A DNA stretch of 32,194 bases from an uncultured Saprospiraceae bacterium (GCA_938028705.1 CALIZI010000008.1:1-32194), one strand, 5' to 3'. Numbered from the stretch's first letter, positions 22,974-31,583 are shown. Numbers and translations are program-made. Notes: generated by a model not told the origin, from the sequence alone.

Positions 22974-23195
22974 TTATTTCTTGTCGTGCTTTTCTATGAC
23001 TTCACGTACTTTTTCCACAGGCAGTCGAACAATTTTAGCAATATATTCAGCCGATTGTCCGTCCTCGTGCAAAGCTATAATTACCTCAATTTTGGTATCT
23101 TCTATTGCCGTTTCAATACACGCTCGCATAACAGGTTCGTGCATTTCTTCAATGTCCTTCAATAATTGAGGATACCAATAAATTTGAAAAAACAT
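22974..23195 (-). CDS. small protein resembling an Rpn C-terminal tail
   Basis: 73 residues if translation starts at the ATG of 23195, one base after the stop of the Rpn gene. A longer frame from 23255 would overlap that gene by 59 bp and adds only basic, low-complexity residues. The second half (IEVIIALHEDGQSAEYIAKI, then VEKVREVIEKH) resembles the last 40 residues of the Rpn protein (VEIILLNHEKGRTIPEIADI, then EEKVREIIEKY). It is thus a stand-alone copy of the helical oligomerisation/antitoxin-like tail without the nuclease. In known Rpn systems a short product of this region, made from an internal start, restrains the full-length protein. A remnant of a second, decayed Rpn gene is the alternative. 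Confidence 0.65.
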   Translation of the reverse strand: MFFQIYWYPQLLKDIEEMHEPVMRACIETAIEDTKIEVIIALHEDGQSAEYIAKIVRLPVEKVREVIEKHDKK

Positions 23196-23196
23196 A

Positions 23197-24072
23197 TTAT
23201 TTTTCACTTTTATATTTTTCGATAATTTCACGTACTTTTTCTTCTGAAATATCAAGTATATCCGCGATTTCAGGTATAGTTCTGCCTTTCTCGTGATTTA
23301 AAAGTATAATCTCAACTTCTCTTTCGTCCCTACCTTCCTCTTTACCATCTTCCTTTGCTGTATCTACTACAACACGTATTCCTGCATAGTGCATCTCACT
23401 AATTTCGTAGGCTTTACGTTCTTCGGGAGTCATATTGGCACGTTCTGCGGTTTTGAAGGCTTTCTTGAAGATCGGCTCATTGAGTATGCGCGGAATTTCA
23501 TCGAAATCGGGTAATTTTTTGAGAAAATACAGCCATTTATCAAAGTGCGTTTCGAGTTCGTGTTCTTCTTTGGTGAAGGCTGGCATTTGTATGAATTTGA
23601 AATGTAATTTATCGCTGAATGGCTCGCAATCTTGGTCTTTGAGCATTACATCTCGTCTCAATTTTGCTTTCTCTTTTTCTTCATCATAAAAGAAATCTAA
23701 AATGGCGATGAAGTAAATGGCACTCAGTTCAAATGCCCATTCGCCACGCATGGCTTGTTCTTTTATAGGATAAGTTGTGTAGTATAAAGCTCTGTTTTTG
23801 AAATTTTTAAACTTCTCCTTTTGCATTTCTACTATAAATCTTTCGCCTGTAATAGAAGTGCAAAAAATATCAAAAAATGCCTTGCGTTCTGTTCCACCGC
23901 CCGGCAAAGCCTCTGTATTATCAAATTGTAATTCAGCGATTTTGTGGTGTGCAGGCAACAATTGGTTTAGGAAATCTATGAGCAAATCCTTGTTTGCCTC
24001 TTCGCCGAAGAGCTTTTTGAAACCAAAATCCGTGTATGGATTGATGTATCTTGACGGCTTTTCTTGTTGCAC
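23197..24072 (-). CDS. Rpn family nuclease / PD-(D/E)XK putative transposase
   Basis: 291 residues. Start SRYINPYTDFGFKKLFG is the family signature. Nuclease core: Asp68 in FFDIFC and Glu82-x-Gln84 in FIVEMQKEKF, the D...ExQ form of the PD-(D/E)XK site. Further marks are RALYYTTYPIKEQAMRGEWAFELSAI (split over two helices) and a Lys/Glu-rich linker, then a helical tail (about 252-291). Members are called recombination-promoting nucleases; some act as toxic anti-phage proteins restrained by their own short C-terminal form. It is the first gene of the Rpn - tail - DUF488 unit and lies 71 bp after the miaB stop. No clear promoter was found, so readthrough from miaB is possible. Confidence 0.9.
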   Translation of the reverse strand: MQQEKPSRYINPYTDFGFKKLFGEEANKDLLIDFLNQLLPAHHKIAELQFDNTEALPGGGTERKAFFDIFCTSITGERFIVEMQKEKFKNFKNRALYYTTYPIKEQAMRGEWAFELSAIYFIAILDFFYDEEKEKAKLRRDVMLKDQDCEPFSDKLHFKFIQMPAFTKEEHELETHFDKWLYFLKKLPDFDEIPRILNEPIFKKAFKTAERANMTPEERKAYEISEMHYAGIRVVVDTAKEDGKEEGRDEREVEIILLNHEKGRTIPEIADILDISEEKVREIIEKYKSEK

Positions 24073-24086
24073 TTTTTTATATTTAT

Positions 24087-24147
24087 GTAAAACGATTTTA
24101 TAACTCGTAATTCATGTATAGCGTGACGATTTGCAAAATCGTTTTAC
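24087..24147. terminator. inverted repeat between miaB and the Rpn gene
   Basis: GTAAAACGATTTT (24087-24099) faces AAAATCGTTTTAC (24135-24147), which runs into the miaB stop codon. On the minus strand this gives a 13-bp stem with a 35-nt loop after miaB, ending in AAAATCGTTTTAC without a T-run. It is possibly a weak terminator or an element boundary. Confidence 0.5.
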
Positions 24148-25583
24148 GTGACCAATTCCCCTTTCAAAGTAGCCGAAGTCGCATCCAAGACCTTCACCTC
24201 ACAATAATCGCCCACCTTCAAGCCTTCTTTTTTACGGAAAACCAACATTTTATTTTGCGAATTGCGTCCTTTAAAATCTTGGTCGGATTTCTTCGAATCG
24301 CCTTCAATCAAGACTTTAAAGGTCTTGCCAATATCGGCTTGATTGTGCTTGAATGATATTTGATTTTGCAATCGAATGACTTCATTCAAACGGCGTTTTT
24401 TCACTTCCAATGGAATATCATCTTCATACTTTCGCGCTGCCAATGTACCCGGACGCTCGGAGTAATAAAACATATAGGACATGGAGTATTTTACAAACTC
24501 AATCATGCTCAAAGTGTCGGCGTGTTCTTCCTCTGTTTCGGTACAAAAACCACATATCACATCCGAAGAAATCGCGCAATCGGGCATGATTCTGTAAATG
24601 GCTTCTACCCGTTCTTTATACCAATCTCGGTCATAAGTGCGGTTCATCAGGTCGAGTACACGCGAATTGCCGGACTGTACGGGGAGGTGGATGTATTTGC
24701 AAATATTTTCGTATTTCGCCATTGTGTGCAGTACCTCGTCGGTGATGTCTTTCGGATGTGAAGTCGAAAAACGGATACGCAAATCAGGGTGGATAAGTGC
24801 CACACGTTCAAGGAGTTGAGCGAAGTTGACGGATTCGCTGTCATCGGGGGCAGACCATTTGTAGGAATCTACATTTTGCCCCAAAAGCGTCACTTCACGG
24901 AAGCCACGCTCGTACAATGCCGTCGCCTCTGCCACCACGCTATACGCATCGCGACTACGCTCACGCCCCCGCGTAAACGGCACAACACAAAAGGAACACA
25001 TATTATCACAACCTCTCATAATTGAGATAAACGCCGTCACGCCATTGCTCTGCAATCGAATCGGGTTGATGTCGGCATACGTTTCTTCCCGGGAGAGGAG
25101 GACATTGACCCCGCGCTCGCCATCGTCTGCACCTGCGATGAGGTTGGGCAAATCGCGGTACGCATCAGGTCCGACGACCATATCGACGAGTTGTTCTTCT
25201 TCGAGAAATTTCTTTTTCAGACGCTCCGCCATGCAGCCCAATACGCCTACAAGCGTACCCGGACGCTCCTGTTTCACCTTGTCAAATACTCGCAGACGCT
25301 TCCGCACCGTATCTTCCGCCTTCTCGCGGATGGAGCAAGTATTGATGAGAATGAGGTCGGATTCTTCCATATTGCGCGTGGGCGTGTAGCCCGTTTCGGC
25401 AAGTATGGATGCGACGATTTCGCTGTCGCTGAAATTCATCTGACAGCCATAACTCTCTATGTAGAAGCGTTTTGCATCTTCTGTATTCAGTTTTTTCTCC
25501 TGAAAAAACACCTCGCCCTGCTTCGATTCGTCAATCGTTTTATTGCCAATTTGAATATCTAATGTCGGATTGTCGTTATACAT
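24144..25583 (-). CDS. miaB: tRNA-2-methylthio-N6-dimethylallyladenosine synthase MiaB
   Basis: 479 residues, normal length. The N-terminal domain that binds the auxiliary cluster has Cys47 (SYGCQMN), Cys83 ([10 protein letters not shown]) and Cys117 (VLGCMAE). The radical-SAM motif is C192-x3-C196-x2-C199 in [20 protein letters not shown], and the C-terminal TRAM domain covers about 410-479. MiaB adds a methylthio group to i6A37 of tRNAs reading U-starting codons, using two 4Fe-4S clusters and SAM. In Bacteroidota miaB usually sits next to the sigma-54 activator and lptE; here six other genes intervene. The upstream leader (25584-25660) has a small hairpin at 25615-25630 and a TAATTTTA box near 25665, one base off the -7 consensus. 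Confidence 0.97.
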   Translation of the reverse strand: MYNDNPTLDIQIGNKTIDESKQGEVFFQEKKLNTEDAKRFYIESYGCQMNFSDSEIVASILAETGYTPTRNMEESDLILINTCSIREKAEDTVRKRLRVFDKVKQERPGTLVGVLGCMAERLKKKFLEEEQLVDMVVGPDAYRDLPNLIAGADDGERGVNVLLSREETYADINPIRLQSNGVTAFISIMRGCDNMCSFCVVPFTRGRERSRDAYSVVAEATALYERGFREVTLLGQNVDSYKWSAPDDSESVNFAQLLERVALIHPDLRIRFSTSHPKDITDEVLHTMAKYENICKYIHLPVQSGNSRVLDLMNRTYDRDWYKERVEAIYRIMPDCAISSDVICGFCTETEEEHADTLSMIEFVKYSMSYMFYYSERPGTLAARKYEDDIPLEVKKRRLNEVIRLQNQISFKHNQADIGKTFKVLIEGDSKKSDQDFKGRNSQNKMLVFRKKEGLKVGDYCEVKVLDATSATLKGELVT

Positions 25584-25808
25584 TAATAAGTTTAAGATTA
25601 AGTTTAAGTGGGAAATTTCGCAGGCGAAATCTCCTTTTGCAGCTACTTATTTAAGTGTAAAATTACGGCTTTTTTGACAGAACTGCCAATTTGTCACGTT
25701 TTTTATAAATAAAAAACACTAATTCTATACAATATTGATTTTTGGGTATAAAAATATATTTTTCATAACTTTGATAAAATTATATTTAACTAAACCTTTA
25801 TGCGAAAT
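25584..25808. other. miaB upstream region
   Basis: It holds a hairpin ATTTCGCAGGCGAAAT (25615-25630) in the presumed leader and AT-rich sequence beyond. No other gene or RNA was recognised. Confidence 0.4.
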
Positions 25809-26029
25809 TTAACTTGACAATGTCATGTTTTAAAAATGAAAATATGTTTGTATTTAATATGGGATATTTTTTCCAAATTTGGGCTAAAACTCGTCAGACA
25901 TTTTCGAAATTCACCGATGATGTCATATTTTTCCTGCAAAGTTTAAATGTCAGACGAGTTTTAGCCCAAATTCAAGAGCAAAATGCCAACTATATTATAT
26001 AAAAATCGAACATGATATTGTCAAGTTAA
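25809..26029 (+). mobile_element. F1 element, copy B (221 bp)
   Basis: The ends are TTAACTTGACAATGTCATG and the inverted TTAACTTGACAATATCATG. It is the same length as copy A (17247-17467). The hairpin arm reads GGGCTAAAACTCG opposite CGAGTTTTAGCCC, where copy A has GGGTTAAAACTCG opposite CGAGTTTTAACCC, so both arms changed together. The 62-codon frame at 25814-26002 matches the one in copy A but is not conserved beyond the DNA level. Confidence 0.85.
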
Positions 26030-26092
26030 ACATGCTACTTTTTAATTATAATTATTTCAATATTATTTAATTTTTGATTTTAAAATAATTAT

Positions 26093-26220
26093 GGTTGCAC
26101 TAAAATATAGCGTTTTTAATAAATTAAAATTATTTTGCAATTTATTTATTATTAAAAATTAAGTATTTATAAATATTTTTTATTATAAAATAATTTAAAA
26201 CGCCCTTTATTGCAGCAACC
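26093..26220. mobile_element. F3 element, copy c (128 bp MITE)
   Basis: The ends are GGTTGCACTAAAATATAGCG and, on the other strand, GGTTGCTGCAATAAAGGGCG, with an A/T core as in copies a and b. The exact 6-bp duplication AATTAT lies at 26087-26092 and 26221-26226. It is followed by about 100 bp of featureless AT-rich DNA up to the photolyase stop. Confidence 0.8.
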
Positions 26221-26327
26221 AATTATAAATTAAAAAATTATTTATTAAAAATTATTTAAAATTGTAATATAAAAATTGAGAATATAAAATTAAAAACTTG
26301 TCCTACATCCGCAAAGTATTTTCCCTA

Positions 26328-27824
26328 TCATTCCCACATCGCGTCGCTACGCCCGTCGTTTGGAATACAATGCAAAGCCAATATCTGCGGCAACATCGCT
26401 TTCGCAGCAGGGCTACTGCGGTACTGCCAATAATGGTCACGATATTTCCGGTTGTTTTCTTCCACATTTACAATGGGTTGTGGATAATCTTTTCCGATAA
26501 TACAATTGTAAAAGGTTTGCTCCATTATTGTCATCAGATGTGGTCGGAAGATGTGTGGCGTGGGAACATTGGTAAGTTCGGGCAGCCATTTTCGGATGAA
26601 ATCACCGTTTGGGTCGTTCTTTTCTGCCTGAATGTAAGGGTTATAAATCCGTAGCGTATTATAGCCCGTCAGTCCTGCTTGCATCTGCATTTGACCGTAG
26701 TGGATGCCGGGTTCAAAATCCAAAAACAGCCGCGCCAAATGCTTCGATACCGGCTTCCAATCTTGCCACAAAGTAAAGGTCGCAAAAGACACCAACATCG
26801 CCCGCATCCGAAAATTGGTAAAGCCCGTAGCCACCAGACAACGCATATTCGCATCCACCATTGGTACGCCTGTGCGCCCCTCTGCCCACGCTGCAAACAA
26901 CTCCGTATCGTACTGTCTATCAAGGACTTTGAGGACTTTATTGGTCGGTTCAAATTCGAGTTGCCACTCCGATTCCAGTTTTTGCATAAAATGACTGCGC
27001 CAGCGCAGGCGTGACAAAAAATTCTTTTGTTGCCATTTGACTTCCGGCAAATTCATCGCCGTTTTTGCCCACTGATATGCCTCCCGCAAACTCACGCAAC
27101 CGACCGCCAAATAAGGCGAAATTCGACTACACGAATGCCGACTCAATGCAGGTTTGGAGATTTGCTGCATATATTTTTCGGCACGTTTTTCCGTAAATGA
27201 CCTCAAATACCGCCATGCGAGTGATGCTCCGCCTTTCTGAAAATCCGGGTGGGGTGTGGTGATTGCCTTCGGTAGTACCTCCCCTTTTATTTTTTTGTAA
27301 ACGCTGTATAAGGGTTCATAAGATTGAAAATGTGTCATTTCGACCTTCACCATTGGGTCTGTCGTGATAATGCTACGCCAGTATTGCACCCATTTTTTTC
27401 GATGTTTCAAACCACGAATCACGCCATCTTGGTCGTATTCCCACCATTCGATATGGTGGTTTCGGCAAAATTTTTTGACGGCTATATCTCTGTCGAATGT
27501 CAGTTTGATACCCGTTTCCTGATGCGAAAAAATTTGCCCGATACTATATTCTTCCTGCAAAATACGCAGTACAGGCAGCACTTCGTTGTGGCAAATCAAG
27601 ACCTGACAACCATAGGGTTTCAAAGCCGCTTGCATATCTTCCAACGATTCCCAAACAAACCGCCAATGTCGCATAGCATAATTAGGATGCACCATCAAGT
27701 CGGGTTCAAAACAATACAATAAAATCGTAGGTTGCTCTGCCCGTACCGCTGCTTGCAACGGTGCGTGGTCGGTAATTCGCAGGTCGCGTTTTAGCCAGAC
27801 AATATTGATGTATTGGTGTATCAC
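26328..27824 (-). CDS. cryptochrome / deoxyribodipyrimidine photolyase family protein
   Basis: 498 residues. The N-terminal alpha/beta photolyase domain opens INIVWLKRDLRITDHAPL. The C-terminal helical FAD domain has RISPYLAVGCVSLREAY, FLSRLRWRSHFMQKLE, TGVPMVDANMRCLVATGF and RAMLVSFATFTLWQDW, with the late segment HYGQMQMQAGLTGYNTLRIY. It probably repairs cyclobutane pyrimidine dimers with blue light using FAD; a cryptochrome-type sensor cannot be excluded. The start is GTG at 27824: an in-frame TGA lies immediately upstream, and the conserved core begins six residues later. The GTG overlaps the stop of a small upstream frame (27821-27961) as GTGA, suggesting translational coupling. No good promoter was seen directly upstream. 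Confidence 0.92.
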   Translation of the reverse strand: MIHQYINIVWLKRDLRITDHAPLQAAVRAEQPTILLYCFEPDLMVHPNYAMRHWRFVWESLEDMQAALKPYGCQVLICHNEVLPVLRILQEEYSIGQIFSHQETGIKLTFDRDIAVKKFCRNHHIEWWEYDQDGVIRGLKHRKKWVQYWRSIITTDPMVKVEMTHFQSYEPLYSVYKKIKGEVLPKAITTPHPDFQKGGASLAWRYLRSFTEKRAEKYMQQISKPALSRHSCSRISPYLAVGCVSLREAYQWAKTAMNLPEVKWQQKNFLSRLRWRSHFMQKLESEWQLEFEPTNKVLKVLDRQYDTELFAAWAEGRTGVPMVDANMRCLVATGFTNFRMRAMLVSFATFTLWQDWKPVSKHLARLFLDFEPGIHYGQMQMQAGLTGYNTLRIYNPYIQAEKNDPNGDFIRKWLPELTNVPTPHIFRPHLMTIMEQTFYNCIIGKDYPQPIVNVEENNRKYRDHYWQYRSSPAAKAMLPQILALHCIPNDGRSDAMWE

Positions 27825-27961
27825 TCAAATCGAACAATGGAAAAACGGAGTGGTTCAAATTCAACATCAACCTCAAATTCAAATTCAATCGTACTGTCCA
27901 CTTGACAGCTAAAGCAGTCATTACGGAGGCTCATGCGAATCTTGGCTTCTTCTGATTTCAC
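27821..27961 (-). CDS. small ORF overlapping the photolyase start (GTGA)
   Basis: 46 codons if started at GTG 27961, or 37 from the ATG at 27934, which has a GAAGAAG stretch about 12 nt upstream. The protein is Cys- and Glu/Phe-rich (NDCFSCQVDS, then IEFEFEVDVEFEPLRFSIV), an alternating pattern of a beta-strand. Its stop shares four bases with the photolyase start codon. The open frame continues upstream for about ten more codons (TGT GAC ACA CAT TCA TGG ...) to a stop, so it could also be the leftover 3' end of a larger gene. Family not recognised. Confidence 0.4.
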   Translation of the reverse strand: MKSEEAKIRMSLRNDCFSCQVDSTIEFEFEVDVEFEPLRFSIVRFE

Positions 27962-28003
27962 ATTATAGGTCCATGAATGTGTGTCACACTCAATTCAATG
28001 TGT

Positions 28004-28038
28004 ATCAATGTATTAAAAATACGCCATAATACATTGAT
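28004..28038. repeat. 12-bp hairpin in the divergent gap
   Basis: ATCAATGTATTA (28004-28015) pairs exactly with TAATACATTGAT (28027-28038), with an 11-nt loop. It sits in the gap between the divergent photolyase and DUF6695 genes. Role unknown. Confidence 0.6.
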
Positions 28039-28150
28039 TTATTTATGATATTTATTTTGAATTAAAAATATACATTATACGTATTTCAAAATATCATTCC
28101 AAACTAAATAATTATTTTTGTCGGCTATTTTTCGTTTTGATTAAAAAAAA

Positions 28151-28180
28151 TTTGCAGAATCTGTTTAATTTGTACTTTTG
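28151..28180 (+). promoter_or_regulatory. Bacteroidota-type promoter for the DUF6695 gene
   Basis: TTTG at 28151-28154 and TACTTTTG at 28173-28180, an exact TAnnTTTG box, are 18 nt apart, slightly shorter than usual. They predict a start near 28187 and a leader of about 180 nt, in which no structure was recognised apart from AT-rich sequence. Confidence 0.55.
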
Positions 28181-28367
28181 CATTTTGGCTTAATTATTGG
28201 CTAATCCATGTAATTTATTAATGATGACAATATAAAAATTTATTTTTTATTATTAACTAATAATCAGAATGTTATAGTTTAAAAAGTTACACAAAACTAT
28301 AAATTACGAACTAAGAACCTGATAAACCAATTACCTAATCAACAGATTAACCAACTATTCACAGAAA

Positions 28368-29423
28368 ATGAGTAATCAAGCAACAGGTATTTTTATTTCA
28401 TTGGCTTGGCCCGATACCTTTATCAGCACATCGGGCGGTCCTTTAGAGCGATGTTTACAGCTTTTAGGCGCAGGCAAAAACGACAAATTCAGAGGTGGTC
28501 ATGCGGCTTGTGCCTTGATAGAACGGGCTACGGGCATCATCGAATTTTATGATTTCGGACGCTACATTGCGCCCGACGGCAAGGCACGGGTACGCGGCAC
28601 AAAAACCGACCCCGAAGTAGCTATTAACGACCTACGTGCCAAGTTTGACGAAAACGGACAACTCACCAACACCCAAGACATCCTCATTCGCCTTGAATCT
28701 GACCCCGAAGCAACACATGGAGAGGGCTATATGTTGGCTTCTTTTTGTTACGAAACGGACTACCAAGCGGCAAAAACGTATATCAATAATTTGATAGATA
28801 AAGGTAGTATTCGTTACTGTGTTTTTGGTGAAGGGTCGAATTGTTGTCGTTTTGTAGCCGATAGTTTTAAGGCAGGCACACTGAATCCGAGATTGAAATT
28901 TTTGTCCAAATATCCAATGACCATTACCCCTTCTCCTATTGGAAATATCTACAATGGAAGCTCGGATAAGCAAATGTGGAAAGTATATAAAGGTGTGGCA
29001 AAATCATACAAGGGTGGACGTTGGCAGACGTTTAAACAATTGGTTATCAACACCTTCGGTGAAGATAAAGAAATGAAAAACATATCTCTTATCGGCAATA
29101 TGGTAGAACCCGACAAACCCGAAAACGTACCCGCCGCAGCACAGTGGCTTGGCGGACGCGGTGCAGGGTCTTGGTTTCATATCACGCAGACGCGCGATTT
29201 GGAGCGCAATGAGTTTCGGGTACTGCGCTACATCCCTGACGGTTCGGTGATGTTTGATCGCATATTTCAGTTAAACGAAAATGATTTGGATTTAACACAA
29301 GCATATCAATTTGTATATGATTGCCACGCCGCTATGGTCACGATTGTACAGCATGAGCGCGAAATGAACTTACATGCAGTGCGAGTATTTGAGCCTGTGG
29401 AGACGAATGCGGTATATTCGTAA
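28368..29423 (+). CDS. DUF6695-type protein, possible permuted papain-like fold
   Basis: 351 residues, no signal peptide. The first part matches what I know of the Bacteroidota DUF6695 family: GIFISLAWPDT, then RGGHAACALIE (His45), EFYDFGRYIAPDG, RVRGTKTDPE, and a later FGEGSNCCRFVADSF (Cys159/Cys160). A GHxx...LI histidine before an NCxxFV cysteine is the order seen in circularly permuted papain-like (LRAT/NlpC-type) amidases or acyltransferases, so a Cys-His active site is inferred. Residues about 250-345 form a separate region (NVPAAAQWLGGRGAGSWFHI) of unknown role. The gene stands alone, with a promoter upstream and a hairpin over its stop. Reaction and substrate unknown. Confidence 0.75.
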   Translation: MSNQATGIFISLAWPDTFISTSGGPLERCLQLLGAGKNDKFRGGHAACALIERATGIIEFYDFGRYIAPDGKARVRGTKTDPEVAINDLRAKFDENGQLTNTQDILIRLESDPEATHGEGYMLASFCYETDYQAAKTYINNLIDKGSIRYCVFGEGSNCCRFVADSFKAGTLNPRLKFLSKYPMTITPSPIGNIYNGSSDKQMWKVYKGVAKSYKGGRWQTFKQLVINTFGEDKEMKNISLIGNMVEPDKPENVPAAAQWLGGRGAGSWFHITQTRDLERNEFRVLRYIPDGSVMFDRIFQLNENDLDLTQAYQFVYDCHAAMVTIVQHEREMNLHAVRVFEPVETNAVYS

Positions 29424-29456
29424 AAAGAAGTATAAGGAGAGTTTTATTTACGAATA
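29415..29456 (+). terminator. hairpin across the DUF6695 stop codon
   Basis: TATTCGTAAA (29415-29424, containing the stop) pairs with TTTACGAATA (29447-29456). No long T-run follows. The remaining gap to the primase stop (29457-29604) is almost pure A/T with no gene. Confidence 0.4.
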
Positions 29457-29604
29457 AAAGTAGTCAAAAAACGAAATATTTTAATTATTTTTTTATTTTA
29501 TAAAAAATTCATTTTTAAATTTTTATAAATTATGATAATAATTAATTTTCAATCAAAAAAATAATTTTATGTAATACTATTTTTATTATAAATAATACTA
29601 TAAT

Positions 29605-31578
29605 TCATCGAATCACTCCAACGGTTCCAAGTTCTATTCCAAGTTCTTCACGCAATCCGACCAATTTCTGATGCACTTTCATTAAGTGTAAAAGTTCTTC
29701 TGTACGCTGTTCGGCTTGTGCGATTTTCATACGTTCCTGATTTTTTTCGCACAGGCGGCACACCTTCTTAAACTTAAAACGGGTCACGCCTTCTTTGGCA
29801 TCTCGGATGTAGTTTTTGTCGGGCATCACTTGGGTTTGCATTGGGTTATTAAGGCGGTCTTCCCAATTGGGGCTATACTCGTGCGGCGTATGCGTGAGCG
29901 TGATGGCGAGGTCGGGAATACGCGGGTCGGTATGGTTCAAAAAATACTTAGGTTCTACAGGATTTTTATGTCGCAATAATTCGTAGGCTTCTGCGACAAT
30001 TTGCTTACACAAATCATCGTCAAATTCCTCCATGACTTCCTCAATATTAGCCAGCACAAAAGCCGCTACGGTGGTCTCCCCTTCCAATGTTCTGTCACCA
30101 AATTCTACGATAAGCCGCACGATGTCTTTTTCTTGAAATTCATCGGTCAATTCACGCGATTTCGGAGGGGCAACTTCGCCCGTAGGAGACAGACCTTCTT
30201 CCGGTGGTGCGTCGGCAGCAGTGTGAGGTGGGGGCGCATCGTCGGTGGCTTGTTGAGCGGCTTTTTGTTGTTCTTTTTTTCTGAGCGTTTTATACAAAAT
30301 TTTATTGACTTCGCTTATCAAAATCTGCTCGTCAATACCCATTCTCACTGCACATTCTTTGATATACAAAGAGCGTTTTATCGGCTCGCGCACCTTCGAT
30401 ATACTCCCTACAATATCCGTAATCAGTCCTGCTTTTTTGACGGGGTCATCCTGCGTTTCTTCTAATAACAAATTGACTTTGAACAAGATAAAGTCATTCG
30501 CATTATCAGATATATATTTTTTGAAAGCATCTGCGCCTGTCTTTTTAAGGTAAGAGTCCGGGTCTTCGCCTTCGGGCAGCAGCACCACTTTTACATTCAT
30601 CCCCTGCTCCAACACCATGTCCAGTCCGCGCATGGCTGCCTTGATACCTGCGGGGTCGCCATCGTACAAAATTTTGATGTTGGGCGTATAGCGTTGTATC
30701 ATCCCGATTTGCCCTACCGTCAGCGATGTACCCGATGAAGCCACCGTATTTTCGATACCCGATTGGTGCAGCGAAATCACATCCGTATAACCCTCCACCA
30801 AGATACATTCATCGGCACGACGAATAGCAGTTTTGGCAAAATAAATACCGTAGAGTGACTTGTTTTTAACGTAAATTTCCGACTCCGGTGTATTGATATA
30901 TTTCGGAACTTTTTTGTCCGAAGAAAGTGTCCGTCCGCCAAAGCCAATCACCTTACCTGTCAGGTTGTGAATCACAAACATCATACGGTCGCGGAAGAAG
31001 TCAAAACCCTTCTGTGAGGTCACGCCGGCTTTCTTCAAAAGCTCCAATTTATAGCCCTCTTTCACGCCACTATCCGTGAAATTTTTAAAGCCTTTTGGCG
31101 CATAGCCAAGTCCGAATTTTTTTATCGTATCTTCATTAAAACCCCGCTCTTTAAAATAGCTCAATCCAATCGACTGTCCATCCTGCGTATCAAAAAGTTG
31201 TGAGGAAAAATACTTTTGTGCATACTCATTAATCAAATACAGGCTATCCATCGTCTGTCGTTCTTGGATAGCTTCCTGCGAGGGTTTCGTCTCGTCAATT
31301 TCGATATTATACTTCGCCGCAAGATGCTTCAAAGCCTGCGGATAGGTCATGCCCTCATGCTCCATAATGAAGCCGATTGCACCGCCACTTTCGCCACATC
31401 CAAAACATTTATATATATTCTTGGTTGGCGATACCGTAAACGAAGGCGTTTTTTCATTATGAAACGGACATAAACCCAACAGATTGACACCCCGCTTTTT
31501 GAGCGTGACATAATCCCCGACAACATCTTCTATTTTTGCCGTTTCGCGTATTTCCTGTATGGTTTTCTGGCTAATCAT
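29605..31578 (-). CDS. dnaG: DNA primase
   Basis: 657 residues from the ATG at 31578 (MISQKTIQEI). Eleven extra in-frame codons upstream do not match the family and overlap the promoter box. The CHC2 zinc finger is C37-x2-H40-x17-C58-x2-C61 (LCPFHNEKTPSF, KCFGCGESG). The catalytic core and Toprim domain follow: LVEGYTDV with Glu263, then LYDGDPAGI with Asp307 and Asp309, the metal-binding acidic residues. A Pro/Ala-rich linker (about residues 460-490) precedes the C-terminal helical domain that would contact the replicative helicase DnaB. It makes RNA primers at the replication fork. The gene stands alone here; a candidate RNA gene is divergent from it. Confidence 0.97.
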   Translation of the reverse strand: MISQKTIQEIRETAKIEDVVGDYVTLKKRGVNLLGLCPFHNEKTPSFTVSPTKNIYKCFGCGESGGAIGFIMEHEGMTYPQALKHLAAKYNIEIDETKPSQEAIQERQTMDSLYLINEYAQKYFSSQLFDTQDGQSIGLSYFKERGFNEDTIKKFGLGYAPKGFKNFTDSGVKEGYKLELLKKAGVTSQKGFDFFRDRMMFVIHNLTGKVIGFGGRTLSSDKKVPKYINTPESEIYVKNKSLYGIYFAKTAIRRADECILVEGYTDVISLHQSGIENTVASSGTSLTVGQIGMIQRYTPNIKILYDGDPAGIKAAMRGLDMVLEQGMNVKVVLLPEGEDPDSYLKKTGADAFKKYISDNANDFILFKVNLLLEETQDDPVKKAGLITDIVGSISKVREPIKRSLYIKECAVRMGIDEQILISEVNKILYKTLRKKEQQKAAQQATDDAPPPHTAADAPPEEGLSPTGEVAPPKSRELTDEFQEKDIVRLIVEFGDRTLEGETTVAAFVLANIEEVMEEFDDDLCKQIVAEAYELLRHKNPVEPKYFLNHTDPRIPDLAITLTHTPHEYSPNWEDRLNNPMQTQVMPDKNYIRDAKEGVTRFKFKKVCRLCEKNQERMKIAQAEQRTEELLHLMKVHQKLVGLREELGIELGTVGVIR

Positions 31579-31583
31579 ATTTG

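Noticed and set aside
23196-23255. Longer start for the small Rpn-tail protein
   Set aside because: It would overlap the Rpn gene by 59 bp and add a low-complexity Lys-rich stretch; the ATG at 23195 directly after the Rpn stop is more natural.
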